Assembly: GCA_026745465.1 (NCBI GenBank)
Contig: JACYXH010000826.1
Coordinates: 2,108,001-2,172,000 of the forward strand
Reading direction: 5' to 3'
DNA length: 64,000 nucleotides
From: Lota lota
Taxonomy: Eukaryota > Chordata > Actinopteri > Gadiformes > Lotidae
Numbering within the stretch: the stretch's first letter is position 1; the number at the start of each line of letters is the position of its first letter. This document shows positions 52,070 to 64,000 of the stretch, piece after piece. The notes below the pieces were generated by a model. It ran no database searches, was not told the DNA's origin, and saw nothing but the letters and a program-made list of their open reading frames with translations. The position numbers were made by a program, and so were the translations under genes.

Positions 52070-55000
52070 ATTTGGCGACGAGGAGTGACGGCTGACTTGA
52101 TACACTGATGGTCTTACAGTAATGAGGTAAACTGCGTGCAAATAGCTAACCCTACCTTATTCTATCGTTTGATTTTGAGACAATGAGACTGCCAGTACAA
52201 TGATATTTAACAGTGGATTTAACACACCATCTTGATTAAAAATGGGTGAGAAAACATTCTTGTGTATGGCAAAGTAAAATAGACTTGGTCTACGGCTGAG
52301 ACTAAGTAGGCCTAGACTTTTTACATTGACAGCTGTATCGTATATTCCGGGAGTAGTAACGATTCTGGGAATCATATACAGCGGTTCCGGGCCCCGCATA
52401 TATACATATATTAATAAATAGATAAATGGTTTTAAATGGTTAAATTAATGAATAGATAGATAAATAGGCCTAAATGAATGCCTAAGTATATTTAGAAGTG
52501 TGTGTGGATAAATACATATATACCCATGACTAAATAGGATTAATTAAGAACACAAAGTAATCAATAGTAACCGGTGACATTCATAATGACTAAATTCTAT
52601 ATTGACTGTGTGTCAGTACATTTGAAACAAGACAGAACAGTCTGAGGAAAAATTACCAATACTTTATGCGTGAGTAATGTTGCAAATTGGCTCAAAGTGA
52701 TAAAAAATAAGATTTGAGCCCAGGAGGGAAATCAGAGTAGAATGCATGGTCAGACCACAGTACAACATATGCTCATCTGGAAAGAATATGGGATATGACC
52801 AAAGCAGAACAGGAAATAAAATGCAAGTCAAGCTGTGGAAAAGGGAAGCGATTTGAAGGAACCGAAAACTGCTGTTTTCTTTGACAAAAATATACCTACA
52901 GTATATACAGGGTTTTTTAAACACAGAAAAAAACTGCTAAAAATAGCCAATTGACCCAAATCCCATTGCCAGTAGACAATGATGTATCAAATGCAAAGTC
53001 AACAACACGCGGGAAAACAGGGTTAGTAAATAGTAGAAGGTAGCATGGAGGCCATTGAAAATGTTACCGTGCTTACTTATTTTTTTATGTCAATAACTTA
53101 TTCAGGGTCTCGGTCAGACTTATATATATCGGCGTTGCACGTTGTCCCTGTCTATTTACGCAACAACGTCCGAAACTTTGACGTGCATCATAGCATCACA
53201 GCGAAAAATGGGGTGAAACTTTGTGTATCCAACTGGGTTTCATGGTTCCATTACTGCGGTGACAACTGCAGAGTCAACAGTCACGGGAATGAATGCCGAT
53301 TGTAACCTTTCCTACTAAAGACAAAAGCCAGATGTTAGTGGGAGTGAGTGGGTTTTTTGTCTAGTGGGAAAAGGCGTGTGAGTTTGAAAATCTGTGTGTC
53401 TTGATCATTTTTGTAGTGGCTCTGACAGTCTCACAGAAATGCAATGCACAGGATTGTAATCTGAAGAACGGCCACAGGAAAAGTTTGAAGGAAAGTAGTT
53501 TAGTGAAGGTAGAGAAATGTTTAATGCATAGTAATGTTCAGCTCATGCAAGTATTGTGCTTGGTCTGTGTCTCACAGAACAACAACAGAAAGGTTATCAG
53601 GTTACTAACCGTGAGCCACATTTGTCATTGGCTAAGCAAGACGGTTTAACTAAGGAAGTAGCAGGCCCATGGTTTGCAGCTTTAGAGGATGTTAAGGATT
53701 GGGTTCTCAGTGAGGATGGATGCCAATTCTCTCCCTGTAAGGCACAGTACCCGCTGAGGTCTGATGCGCTGGCAGGGATACAACCGGTGTTTGATTCTGT
53801 AATACAGGCAGGCAGTGCTTTAGTCTATGTGATACGCAGGTATACACCGTAAACCAACTATGAAAGCGCCAGGATTTCAGTATACCCACTTTAAAATACA
53901 CGAGAATATGTAACAATATAGTTTTGTGACAGAAAGTTTACTTCAGCAAAAAGAATCAGCAAATACCGGGCCGAGAAATGTGACAGCAAACTGGACAATA
54001 GGGCAGTATGTAATGTGTGTGAGTAGCGAGTGTGGGGTTGAGCGAGTGAGAGCGAGCCAGCGGAAGAGAGTGCCAGTGAATGTGAGCAGAGTTTACAGTA
54101 TTCCCATAACAATAAATTAGACTACACCACTGCAGGCAGGCATTGTTGTTCCATGTTCTGACTCTCCATGCAATATACCAATTCTACCAGCAGGAGCTTG
54201 TATTATTCTTAGCCCTGTCAGTATTTTGTGTCATATTCCTGCTGACTCCTCTCAATTTAAACTGTTGGTGATTCGTGAAACACATTTTTAGCATCTCAGT
54301 AGAACCTGAATCACAACATTGGTATGCCTTCACTTATAACGTGCGCTACATATGGACACCTTTACTCCAAAGCTATTCAGAATCGCCTGCCCACACTATT
54401 AAAGTGATTTATTAGTGTGTTCTCCATCAGAACAAGCATGTATTACAGACACTCAAGCTATTTTATTTAGAATGGACACAAAGTCTCAAAACACAAATTC
54501 AAATTGGATTATTTGCCCTTACTAGAGCTTGTCATTTTGCGTTGTGGACAATACTGCCCTGCTGTATTCTAATGAACATGACTTGACTTGGGTGAAAAAT
54601 TGGTTTGAGTAAATAATGTTTGGTTTGCCCCTCTCAGAAATTGTTTACCATTTTCTTTTTATGGCACAATTGTTACGTGGTCAAAAGAGGGGATGGTAGA
54701 GAATTCTAGATTATGTAAATATATATTGGGATTATTTTTCACATTCTGCTGAATAATTATCCTTTGACTTCTTAAATTTCCTTATGCAAACAATACTCAT
54801 GCAGCAATGAATGTAAAGGTTTTTGGATTTGTGCCACACAACGTATGTAGAGTTATCACACAGACAATATCATCTCATCTATTGTAATGATTGGTAATTT
54901 ACTTTAGTTTCTAAATGTCCTGAAGTGTCCCCATGTATATACATAGAGATGATGATGATGATGATGATGATGCTACATCCCAAACCACTGCTAATGGAAA

Positions 55001-55632
55001 TCCTGGAGGGATCCCAACAAAAATATGATAACAAAAATAATAATAATACAGAATCTGAAAACTGAACAAAACTCCACTCAACGGTTTTACAGGATGGGTT
55101 AAGAGAAATCAACATTCAAAGAACCCCTTCCCCTTTCCCCAAATGAAATATTTTGGTAAAAAATCTCTTATTATGCTTATTCTTGTTCCTATTCTTAATC
55201 TCTCTCAAATCCCTGCCTTGATCAGTGGCCTGATGAATATAAATGCATACCGAATTCAGATGATAAACGTTTACAATTACACATTGATTTACTACAATGG
55301 AGGTGAATATTATATAATTATTATATAATATTGTATCAATTCACTACAGCAAAACAACTTCATATAATTTAAGATTCAAACTCTTGTACTTTACTTGCCA
55401 GGGTAGCTTTAACAGAAAGACTAGTCCTGTATGAAGATGAAGGCAGGACGTGATCTATTCTACACACATTGATTACACACGTGATTTACTAATGCTCGCG
55501 GTCTAGCTTCCTGGTGATGATCCACTTGAAGACATTGCCTTGATATCTCGTCCTTTGGATATTGAGTTTAACACTTTGTGAAGAACATTTTCTGTATTGA
55601 TTAGATTGATTCCTACATTTCAATCAAAAGGG
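52070..55632 (+). pseudogene. Internal region of a degraded endogenous retrovirus
   Basis: Directly after the 5' LTR is a primer-binding-site-like TGGCGACGAGGAGTGACG at 52073-52090. A 3.56 kb interior follows, shorter than an intact retrovirus, and no long intact gag, pol or env frame remains. A frame at about 53640-53816 contains 'AQYPLRSDALAGIQP', matching the conserved start of reverse transcriptase in gammaretrovirus-like elements of fish; similarity stops after 'QAG'. A hydrophobic leader-like segment (about 53385-53445) and an N-glycosylation-rich frame (53926-54117, 'NVTANWTIGQYVMC') may be envelope remnants. Their order relative to pol suggests deletion or rearrangement. AAAAGGG (about 55626-55632) before the 3' LTR resembles a polypurine tract. 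54120-55600 is AT-rich with no recognisable gene, including an (ATG)n run at 54949-54972. The element is defective. Confidence 0.55.
53640..53816 (+). pseudogene. Retroviral pol fragment (reverse transcriptase N-terminus)
   Basis: The frame reads through 'PWFAALEDVKDWVLSEDG' and 'KAQYPLRSDALAGIQPVFDS'. The Q-Y-P-(L/M)-x-x-x-A-x-x-G-I-x-P block is diagnostic for the region just before the fingers of gammaretrovirus-type reverse transcriptase. The catalytic part is absent: the frame ends at 53850 without the D-D active site. This is a broken remnant. Confidence 0.65.
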
Positions 55633-55965
55633 TGGATTTTTTTAAATTTATTTCTGAACTGTGCTTGTCTTAACTTATAAATGACCTGTCATGTGAGCTT
55701 TTTAACATGAAAGTTAGGTCCATATGGTATCTTGGACGGCATGAATATATAGGCTTTGAGTTTAAATATTTAGAATACATACCCCATGTTTGCACCAAAT
55801 GGGATCTTTAAAAGACCACTGAAGGGTAGCTTCAGAGAGTGCTCAGGCAAGCTACTGAGGTCTGTGTTGTGTGCTCTCTTATTCAGCTGAATTAAATCAA
55901 CTACAAGGCACTGCTATAACAAGATGTTTCAACTGTTTGACTCTCACAAGATCATTTCCATGACA
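55633..55965 (+). mobile_element. 3' long terminal repeat of the endogenous retrovirus
   Basis: 333 bp from TGGA after a purine-rich AAAAGGG to ...CCATGACA. It matches the 5' copy at both ends. It begins with TG and ends with CA. It lies within a minus-strand LINE coding sequence whose reading resumes at 55966. Confidence 0.65.
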
Positions 55966-57700
55966 CTAACCAGTCCTGCGAGCGGCTGTTGTGTTCCAAC
56001 TCTCCAGCCAATAAGTGATAAAAAATGAGTGCAATTTGTGGAGAAGCACTTTATGAATAAATACAAATAAATGCTAGTCTGTGCTAATGAAAAGAGAAGG
56101 CCAACCCACTTTTTGATAATAAAAAAATATATGGGTGATGGGTGCCATAGATGCCTCCATATATAAATTAAAGGGCTGAATTGTTGCGCATTCATGGGCG
56201 AAAGAATGGATGTTGCCGCATGTCTCTAAATCACATCGCCATAATCTAACACAGAGAAATATTGCTTCCACAATCTTCTCGTTAGAAGCCATAGGGAAAC
56301 AAGACATGTCTCTGTATGAAGACTTATTCTTTATCTTAGTGCGTAAATATGTGGTTTAGAGGTGAATTTATTATCCTGCATGAATATGTATAATATGGTT
56401 TCAATGACTGTACCATTTCAAAAGCAAATTTTGAGAGTTCTGTAGTAAATGTCTTGCCATGAAGAACAGCATACCTTTTTGTGAAGTTTTGAGATCTACA
56501 AGTGCATCTTGCAAAGCATTGAAAGAATGCTGGAGTTTTTCAGTAGCCAATTTAATAGTCAGCCCAAAACTTTAAAAGTGTGTAATCTGCATTAAGGTGG
56601 GCATTACAGTTTTGCAAAGACAATATTTGGCATTTATATAAATAGTGAACCGGACTCTGATCTGACATTACCCACAGTGAATGATCAACTGTGTCAAAGG
56701 CTTTTGATAAGTTAACAAAAAGAGCAGCACAATGCTTCCTTTTGTCTACAGCTGATACAATATCTAAATTATATTTATATATATTTAAATTAGGGAAGTA
56801 GCAGAGATGGTACTATAATCTGTTCTGAAGCCGCATTGATGAGGGTTGATACAGAATATCTAGTTAAGAATGACAAGTTCATTGTTTACAAATGATTCCA
56901 GGGTTTTAAACAGATAATACTTTTTTCTTCTCGTAAAACATCAGCCGACTTCCATACTTCGGGAATTGTGTGAGTTAAATAAGTTAGTCGCAAGGGGTAA
57001 CATTTCAACTAGCTTGTAGCTTAACTGATATATTCTACAAATCAAAAATGTTGGCCAGCCCATACCTCGCTCCTTGTTTACAAGAATCTTACTATTGACA
57101 CCCCAAAACATTTGTGTTATATGCTTTGAGATGATGGTGGCAGAGATCTTGAGAGGAAAAGGGGCCAAATTGTCCTCGCCAGCTGCTTTATTTGAGTCAA
57201 TGGCTATAAGAGCTTCAGTAACTACACTAGCAGAAAGGTTTTAGAGGGCAAACTGAGAGGCACAGTTAACTGTATGTACATAACCACCACCATTGTTGAT
57301 GAACATATTTGCAGAATTAGCTGATTACCATACACTTGCCTTTTAAAAGGTGGCCAGCTGCACCAAAATGTTTGTTAAAAGCTGTGCATATTTATTTCTC
57401 TACACCGGAATTAACATGAGTGGGCAGAGAGGAAACATTGTTGTTTTCTGTGGAGTTTACTACTTTCCAGAATTTAAATGGATTTGACCAAGAGTTGAAG
57501 ATGGAGGTTAAGTATTAATTAGGAGAGGTTATTGAAGCATTTATTTCTTATGTCTAAAGGCAAGCCAATGGGAGGGGAATTTCTAGCTAGAATTTGTTGA
57601 ATGGAGCATGCATATGAACTATTAAATTGATATCTGAAAAATGATATAATGCTAATTCAACATCTGGGATTTCTATTGTATGAGAACAGTTGCTATGTTG
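55966..57700 (-). mobile_element. LINE reverse transcriptase portion of the split minus-strand copy
   Basis: On the minus strand, in order: 'NPFKFWKVVNSTENN' (about 57500-57455), 'PLKISATIISKHITQMF' (57160-57100), 'IPEVWKSADVLRE' (about 56960-56930), reverse transcriptase motif A 'ALFVNLSKAFDTVDHS' (56735-56686), 'KVGWPSLF' (about 56115-56090) and 'HNSRSQDWL' (55991-55967). These are the successive conserved blocks of a fish LINE ORF2, with frameshifts and stops between. The text stops at 55966 where the LTR begins and resumes at 51455. The 5' end is truncated at about 57.6-57.8 kb. Confidence 0.75.
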
Positions 57701-58309
57701 GAGATTCTATAAGACTATACTGCCAGGCTTGCTCTGCCAGCCCGCATCACTGGTGAACCAGAGTCATTCCCACACAAGTTGGAAATGGGCTTGATAATTG
57801 TTAAAGGATCCAATGTCTAAGGACAATGCATGGATTTGCTCTATATTAAACCTACTGTGTGTGTTGCTGTATATTGCAGTGTGTATATAGATGGGTGGGT
57901 GTGTGTGCAGTGTTTATGTGGGTGGGCAGATAGGTGTGTCCTGTGGGCCTATATCGACACACACTGCACATGCTTTGTTTTATTTTGCCTTGGATGTGTG
58001 CGTACGCGCGCGCGTGTGTGCGTGTGTGCGTGTGTGCGTGTGTGCGTGCGTGCGTGCGTGCGTGTGTGTGTGTGTCCTTTTTACTCCTAATTTATTCGTA
58101 AGTCAACAACACACCAAGCACACAGCTGAGCAACTGCATTTAACCGATAATGAAACCATTCTTTATCTGTAACACAGATGGATTCGCTGCTTTAGGGCCG
58201 TTCCTTCTCCTCTCCTGCCCATCTATCCTCCCTGCTGCGGTCCTTCTCGTGTGGAGGTACAGGATGGGGAGAGAGAGCTGCAGAGAGACTGATGAGAAAT
58301 GAGAATCAA

Positions 58310-58515
58310 GTCGTGAGCGAGTCAAATCATGAGAGGGGGAGAGAGAATCAAGGAGATGGAGGCGGGGAGAAAGAGAGTGAGAATCTAGTCATGAGCAAGT
58401 GTCAAGTCATGAGATAGTGGGAGAATCGAGTCATCGGGGGGGAGGGAGAAGAGAATCGAGTTGAAATGAAGAGAGGGAGAGTCGAGAGTCAGAAGAATAG
58501 AATCGAGAGAGAGAG
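58310..58515 (+). repeat. Degenerate GAGAATC(A/G)AGTCATGAG minisatellite
   Basis: The words GAGAATCAAG, AGTCATGAG, GAGAATCGAG and close variants recur at least eight times at irregular spacing between purine-rich spacers. Confidence 0.7.
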
Positions 58516-59631
58516 AGAGGGAAAGAGAGTGATGTGAGCCAAGTGGCCAGGGAGACGGGGGCCATAATGGCTTTGTATGTCGTTAATCAGTGGCTGATGA
58601 GAGGCAGGCGTGGAGGAGGAGGAGGTGAGAAGGAGAGGCCTGCTACAGCTGTGCTACACTCGCAGGGCTCCGTGGGAGAGGCAGCCTGGCTGACCTGAGT
58701 CCTTTGCCACAATACCCAGGCCATGTACGCTCTCTCCGGCATGGGGGTGAAAATGGCTTAACCACGGTGATCGCATTGAAAATCAAGCCGGACCACTGTG
58801 AACCTTTCCCTTACACAACTCCGTATTTATTTCAGCTTCTTTCGGAAAAAACTCACTTTTTTGACACTCTTTGCTTGCCGCCTCCACACTCTCTTGGAGG
58901 CTTTGTTACTTTGTGTCCCTTCAGCCTACATCTTCTATTCCTTCAGTTCACTGTGTTCCTTCCTGTAGATTCTCTCTCCATCTGCCCTCCGTCTCCTCCT
59001 TCTGCTTCTGTTCTGTTTCTTCCTCTGCAACGCTTACTTTATGGTCCTATGTGTGTGTGTATGTGTGTGCACGCAGAGTTTGGGTATGTGTGTGTGTGTG
59101 AGAGACAAAGTCCCCTGTGCAAGACTGAGTCTGGATTTAGAGACGGAGGGTTGGATAGAATCAGCCATGTTTGTCTTCCTCTCTGTGACGTATAAAGAGG
59201 AGCCTGGTGAACACTCACCAGCTCACCAAGCCTCTTACGAGTGTGTGTGTGTGTCTGTGTGTGGATACACTTGCCGGTATAGATTGAGGTATCAGTTTTA
59301 TAGGTTTACCAGCTACTCTCGCCTGGCCCCTAAGACACACACGCACTCTGCTAGGAGGAAGAGGGGGGAGGAAGAGGAGGAGGAGGAGGGAGCGCAGGAG
59401 GAAGACAGATGGGTAGCCTTAAAGTCACTGGCATGTAATTACCACCGCCTGTTCGGGCTCTATCAAAACTGTTTCCATTTAAATTGCAATCGAGACATTT
59501 CATGTAATAAAGTACAGTTGTATGATGAGTGATGCTGAGGAGATGATGGTCCAGTCTGTAATAAGCAGCAATTACTCCGTTGAATAGCACTCTTAGTCTG
59601 TTCATTGTGAGTCTGTTCATCTAATTGTTGC

Positions 59632-59754
<123 letters not shown>

Positions 59755-60035
59755 TAAAATAAAATAAAGACACTGAGTCGCACGCGCGAGCACAGTCGCG
59801 CAAGCGACTCAATATCTTTTTTTGGGGGTATTTTGCAGTGGTCTTTTTGCATTTGTGCAACATAGTCCAAATATCTGTGTTTGTGTGGGAGTGTGGTTTT
59901 GCATGTAACTATAAAAGCCCAGCAATGTCAGCAAACACTGAGCTGTCATTTTTCTCAGTATACCTATATATCTAATAAGCCACATAAAGTAGTGTTCAAC
60001 CCTCAGTATTAGGTGACATTCTGTGTCTGTCTATG

Positions 60036-60038
<3 letters not shown>

Positions 60039-60090
<52 letters not shown>
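60039..60090 (+). repeat. (GT)n microsatellite
   Basis: About 26 units, followed by imperfect GT-rich sequence to 60210. Confidence 0.95.
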
Positions 60091-60091
<1 letters not shown>

Positions 60092-61153
60092 TGTCAGTCT
60101 ATGAATGTGTGTCTGTTTATGCTTGTGTCTGTCTGTCTATGCATATGTTTGTGTGTGTGTGTATGTGTGTCTATAGATGTGTGTGTGAGTGTGTGTCTAT
60201 GGATGTGTGTGAGACAAGTGGCTGCTGGTACAACAACAGATCATTTATGTTTTGGAATGGACAGCTACATTTGGCTAATGCAGTGCTGCTTCCGCTGCTG
60301 GGGGTGGCGGTGGTGTAGGCTAGAGAGCACAGTAAATACTGCCGGGAAGAGACGCAGGGAGACGGCTGCAGCGACCTTGTCCCAGGGAAGGAGGAGAAGG
60401 CAGGATGGATGGATGGGAGGGAGGAGACGGATGGAGAGAAGAGAAGGAAAGCTTCTGTCCTCTCCTGGGGCTAGCAGAATCTGTTTTTTAATACGCAGTG
60501 GCAGAGAGCACACTGTCTCTCACACACACACACACACACACACGTTGTCTCCTGGGACAGACACACACACACTCTCTCTCTTAACTGTTTTCAACCAACC
60601 CACACACAGCTTTTGGAGATGTCACAACACACACACGCCCAGCGAGTGTGTGGCGGGTCTGCAGAGTGGGTGACGTGGTGTTTAATCCTCCGGACAGCCA
60701 GAGTGTGCCCGGTTGAGCCCTGGAATCACAGTCGATTAGAACTGACCCAGCCGTGCTGATCCGTCCAGAACCGCTAACCTGAACACACACACACACCTAC
60801 ATACACACCTTGACACATACACATACACACACACAAACACACACCTATGCACACACATCTATACACACACACACACACACACACAAATACAGACACACAC
60901 CTACACACAAACACATGCGGACCTAGTTAAAAAACAAGTTTGTGCTCACTCCTCTTGATTGGATGGTAATGTTTTGTTAACTGCAGCCGCAGCTTCTATT
61001 GTGGTGATGAGCACACCAGCTCCTCTATTGCTTCTGAATATATGCTGGGAGTCATTTCAGCACTTAAGACTATGCACTTTCACTGATTGTGACCACTGTG
61101 TGTGTGAGTAGTATTAACCCTGTCAGTACACAAGCTCTCTCTCTCTCTGTCTC

Positions 61154-61158
<5 letters not shown>

Positions 61159-61225
<67 letters not shown>
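61159..61225 (+). repeat. (GT)n microsatellite
   Basis: About 33 uninterrupted units after a short CTCT run. Confidence 0.97.
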
Positions 61226-61226
<1 letters not shown>

Positions 61227-62550
61227 TTTGATCCTCTGGGATGTCATTGGCTTGTGCAGTAGTGACAAAGAGAGCTAGCCAGCTGTGTGTTGGCGTCTTG
61301 CAGGATTTGTAGGAAGGAGAGTGGAAACATCTTCACAGATGTGTTCTATTGTTGTTGGTTGAACCTGCCACTTTGAGCAAGTTGTGGAGGAAGTTAGGAT
61401 TCTGAAGACAGAATACTATGTATGTATATATATATACTTTGTTGAACAGGGGAATATGATGAGGTGAGAGAATGTTGTGGAGATGCACTCTCTAGGTGAA
61501 GAAAGCCCATTTTTATTTCATTATGGTGTATTATCTGTTAACTTGCCAGGATCACTTAGCCTTGACTTCACCCACGTCTTGAGTTTAAAAGCACCACTCG
61601 CCACTCATTTTGCCCGCTTCACGCTGTAACGTTGCCTTGGTGAAAGGCTGCTTTCTTGCTAAACCTTCTGAATGAAATGATATTAGTAGGGTTCGCCGAG
61701 TAGGGTAAATAAAAAGAAACTTGTGAAGATTGAAAGGGAATAATAAAGCACAATTATCTGCAGTCCTGTCCTGATCTCCTTCAAAGATGCTAAACGGAGC
61801 TGCACGATCAAAAGCTTTTTGGGTTTCTAGCATTATTAAGGAGTTTTAAATCATTTGGTGAATGAAATGACGGCTTTATGAGTTGGTACAAAGTTCAGAG
61901 AGAGAATTACTTGATTTGGATACTGAAAAGACTCCATAATGTCAGACATGATTGCTGTGAATCTGGACGCCCCCCCCCCCCCCCCCCCTCACACACACAC
62001 ACACCTTCCAGATCATGCCTCCAGGCTTTATTTTTATTTATTTTAATCCTACGTCAGTTTTTCAAATGTCAAGACGACAGGAAATGCCGCTGAAAAGCAC
62101 CATTACATTCATTTGTTTATTACCTTTTTATAAATATACTGAGGTTTGGCCAAAAACCTTTCTATGAACTAGAAATGTACATAGGAGCCAGTTGCCTTGG
62201 CAGGGCTACGGAGGATCATTGCAGATCATACACAGCAGAAAACATGATGGTGACCCATCGTTAACCAGCCTCTCTGCAAATAGAAAGAGCAAAAGGCTAC
62301 CATTTCCCTTTAACCCTTCAGGAATTCATTTTCGATTTGTTCTGTTACAGAGCTATGTGCTACTGCCCACTGTGACCTGCTAAGCTTTTCCAGACAAGCC
62401 CAAATACCCGCTGGTCTCAAATAGTCATATTGGTTGGATGTATCTGGACGTATTTATTTATTCATTATGGAAGGGGTGTGTGTGTGTGTGTGTGTAGGCT
62501 TATCTCTGCCGTTACGTTTAGGAGATGAGAGATACAGTTGGTGTGTATGT

Positions 62551-62576
62551 GGGGGGGGGGGGGGGGGGGGGGGGGG
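62551..62576 (+). repeat. Poly-G run (26)
   Basis: Twenty-six consecutive G. Confidence 0.95.
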
Positions 62577-62722
62577 CAGCACGGCATCCCAAATGACGGT
62601 ACGGGGATCACAGAAGAGGAGGAGGAGGAGTGGAGGGATGTAGACAGAAGAGGAGGAGAGCAGAAATACATTTGACGTGGGGGTGGATGTGTGTGTGGAG
62701 GCGGGTTAGGCCAGGCCACCAT

Positions 62723-62927
<205 letters not shown>

Positions 62928-64000
62928 CTGTCGCGGTGGGAACGGTCAGTTCCCAGGAAGTGCCTGGCTGCTTATCAGGAGTTTGAGCCTTCATCTGGGC
63001 CACCATCTCATGGGTCTGCTTCCGCTTCCTGCAGCCCCCCTGGTCCCTCTCCTCTACTGCAGCTTTCTTTTTGTTCTCTATTTCAAACCAACAACTTTTG
63101 CTCTCTGACTTCCTCTTTCTCGGACTCCTCTGACACTGAACGTATTCAGCTGCACCTCTTTTTCAGTTTTCCTCTGCTTCACCCGCCGTCTCTCCCCAAA
63201 CGAAGAGACACACACAATCACATTCTCTATGCAAGGGTGTGTGTGTGAGACTTTTACTTAATGTACTCCATAGCCTACTCTATAACCGTGTGGGTGAGTG
63301 TCTGACTGAGGTTGAATTCGTGATGGCTGTCCTTGGCGGGGAGCTGCAGAAATATCGACAAGCACGCCAGTTATAAATACATATGGTCACAAATAGGCTA
63401 CACACCGAGAAAGAGGACTCAGTCTGGGAGATTTCATTAGCGCAAGCCATGGCCGGTGTCCAGGGCCAACACAGAGGGCACGCTCCTCCGCGGCGTTCAC
63501 GGAGACACAGCCTCTCAATCCTCAAATTGGCTTCCTTTCACTGAGGTTTCTTGTTTTCTCTCTGGGGTTATCAGGGAGAAAATGAAAGAGTGTCGGCTGA
63601 AAGGGCTTCTACCTGAGCCAGCTGAGGGAACATCACTGTTGTGGAATCGGGTTAATGACACTCCTCTATATAAATATAGAGGAAACGCGACATAAAGGGA
63701 GAGAAAATACTTTTCATTATTTAAAACTTAAATTTGAAAGAATATGTAAGCGGTACGACATACACGGAAACACCACAGCATTTCGATCATTAATGTTAAG
63801 TAAGTGAGATTTCTCAGTTCGTACGTTACTGCCTTCGTTTTTAAAAGCTGCACAGCCCCACCATGTGGTAAACAACATTCCCTACACCCGTTTAATAGTC
63901 AGTCCCTGTTGAACACAAATACATGGGGAAAGGCTGGACGACTCTCTTTTTGATGCACAATTAAGGTTATTTATTATTATTATTATGTGTTTTTGACTTT

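Noticed and set aside
53045-53305. 86-codon open frame inside the retroviral interior
   Set aside because: No recognisable retroviral or host domain. It may be envelope-derived, but nothing visible supports a separate call.

Overview
The window reads as nuclear DNA of a ray-finned (teleost) fish. The supporting evidence is a spliced vertebrate gene with GT-AG introns, a very high load of long (CA)n/(TG)n, (CT)n and homopolymer G/C tracts, and several dispersed repeats of teleost type: a tRNA-derived SINE, LINE fragments, a degraded endogenous retrovirus, and a repeat ending in 'GCTTGCAGCTTTAATT'. There is no prokaryotic gene organisation and no CRISPR array. Nearly all long open reading frames are translations of microsatellites.

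The only protein-coding gene I can support is on the + strand. It is a nectin-family immunoglobulin-like adhesion receptor, most like nectin-2. Six coding exons are visible: 20847-20956, 22124-22373, 23638-23931, 24323-24440, 26918-27066 and 34179-34762. Joined in frame they give about 501 residues: V-type Ig domain, two C2-type Ig domains, one transmembrane helix, and a cytoplasmic tail of about 160 residues ending in A-V-Y-V, the type of C-terminal PDZ ligand nectins use to bind afadin. The signal-peptide exon was not found and probably lies upstream. The V domain is split by a 1.2 kb intron, which I believe is unusual for nectins. The 3' UTR probably runs to about 39.1 kb.

Layout: 1-20.8 kb is intron 1 and/or 5' flank, rich in simple repeats and with two degraded dispersed repeats. 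20.8-34.8 kb is the gene body; intron 4 carries a 1.25 kb element with internal tandem copies. 34.8-39.1 kb is the likely 3' UTR. 39.1-51.1 kb is flank with a SINE interrupted by a C52 run. 51.1-57.7 kb is a nested transposon cluster: a minus-strand LINE split by a plus-strand LTR retroelement, whose 5' LTR is itself split by the 3' end of a second LINE. 57.7-64 kb is flank with simple repeats and a degenerate minisatellite.

I found no new multi-gene system. The most informative signals are the nested transposons, the split V-domain exon, the microsatellite abutting the exon-3 splice acceptor, and several perfect or near-perfect inverted repeats.
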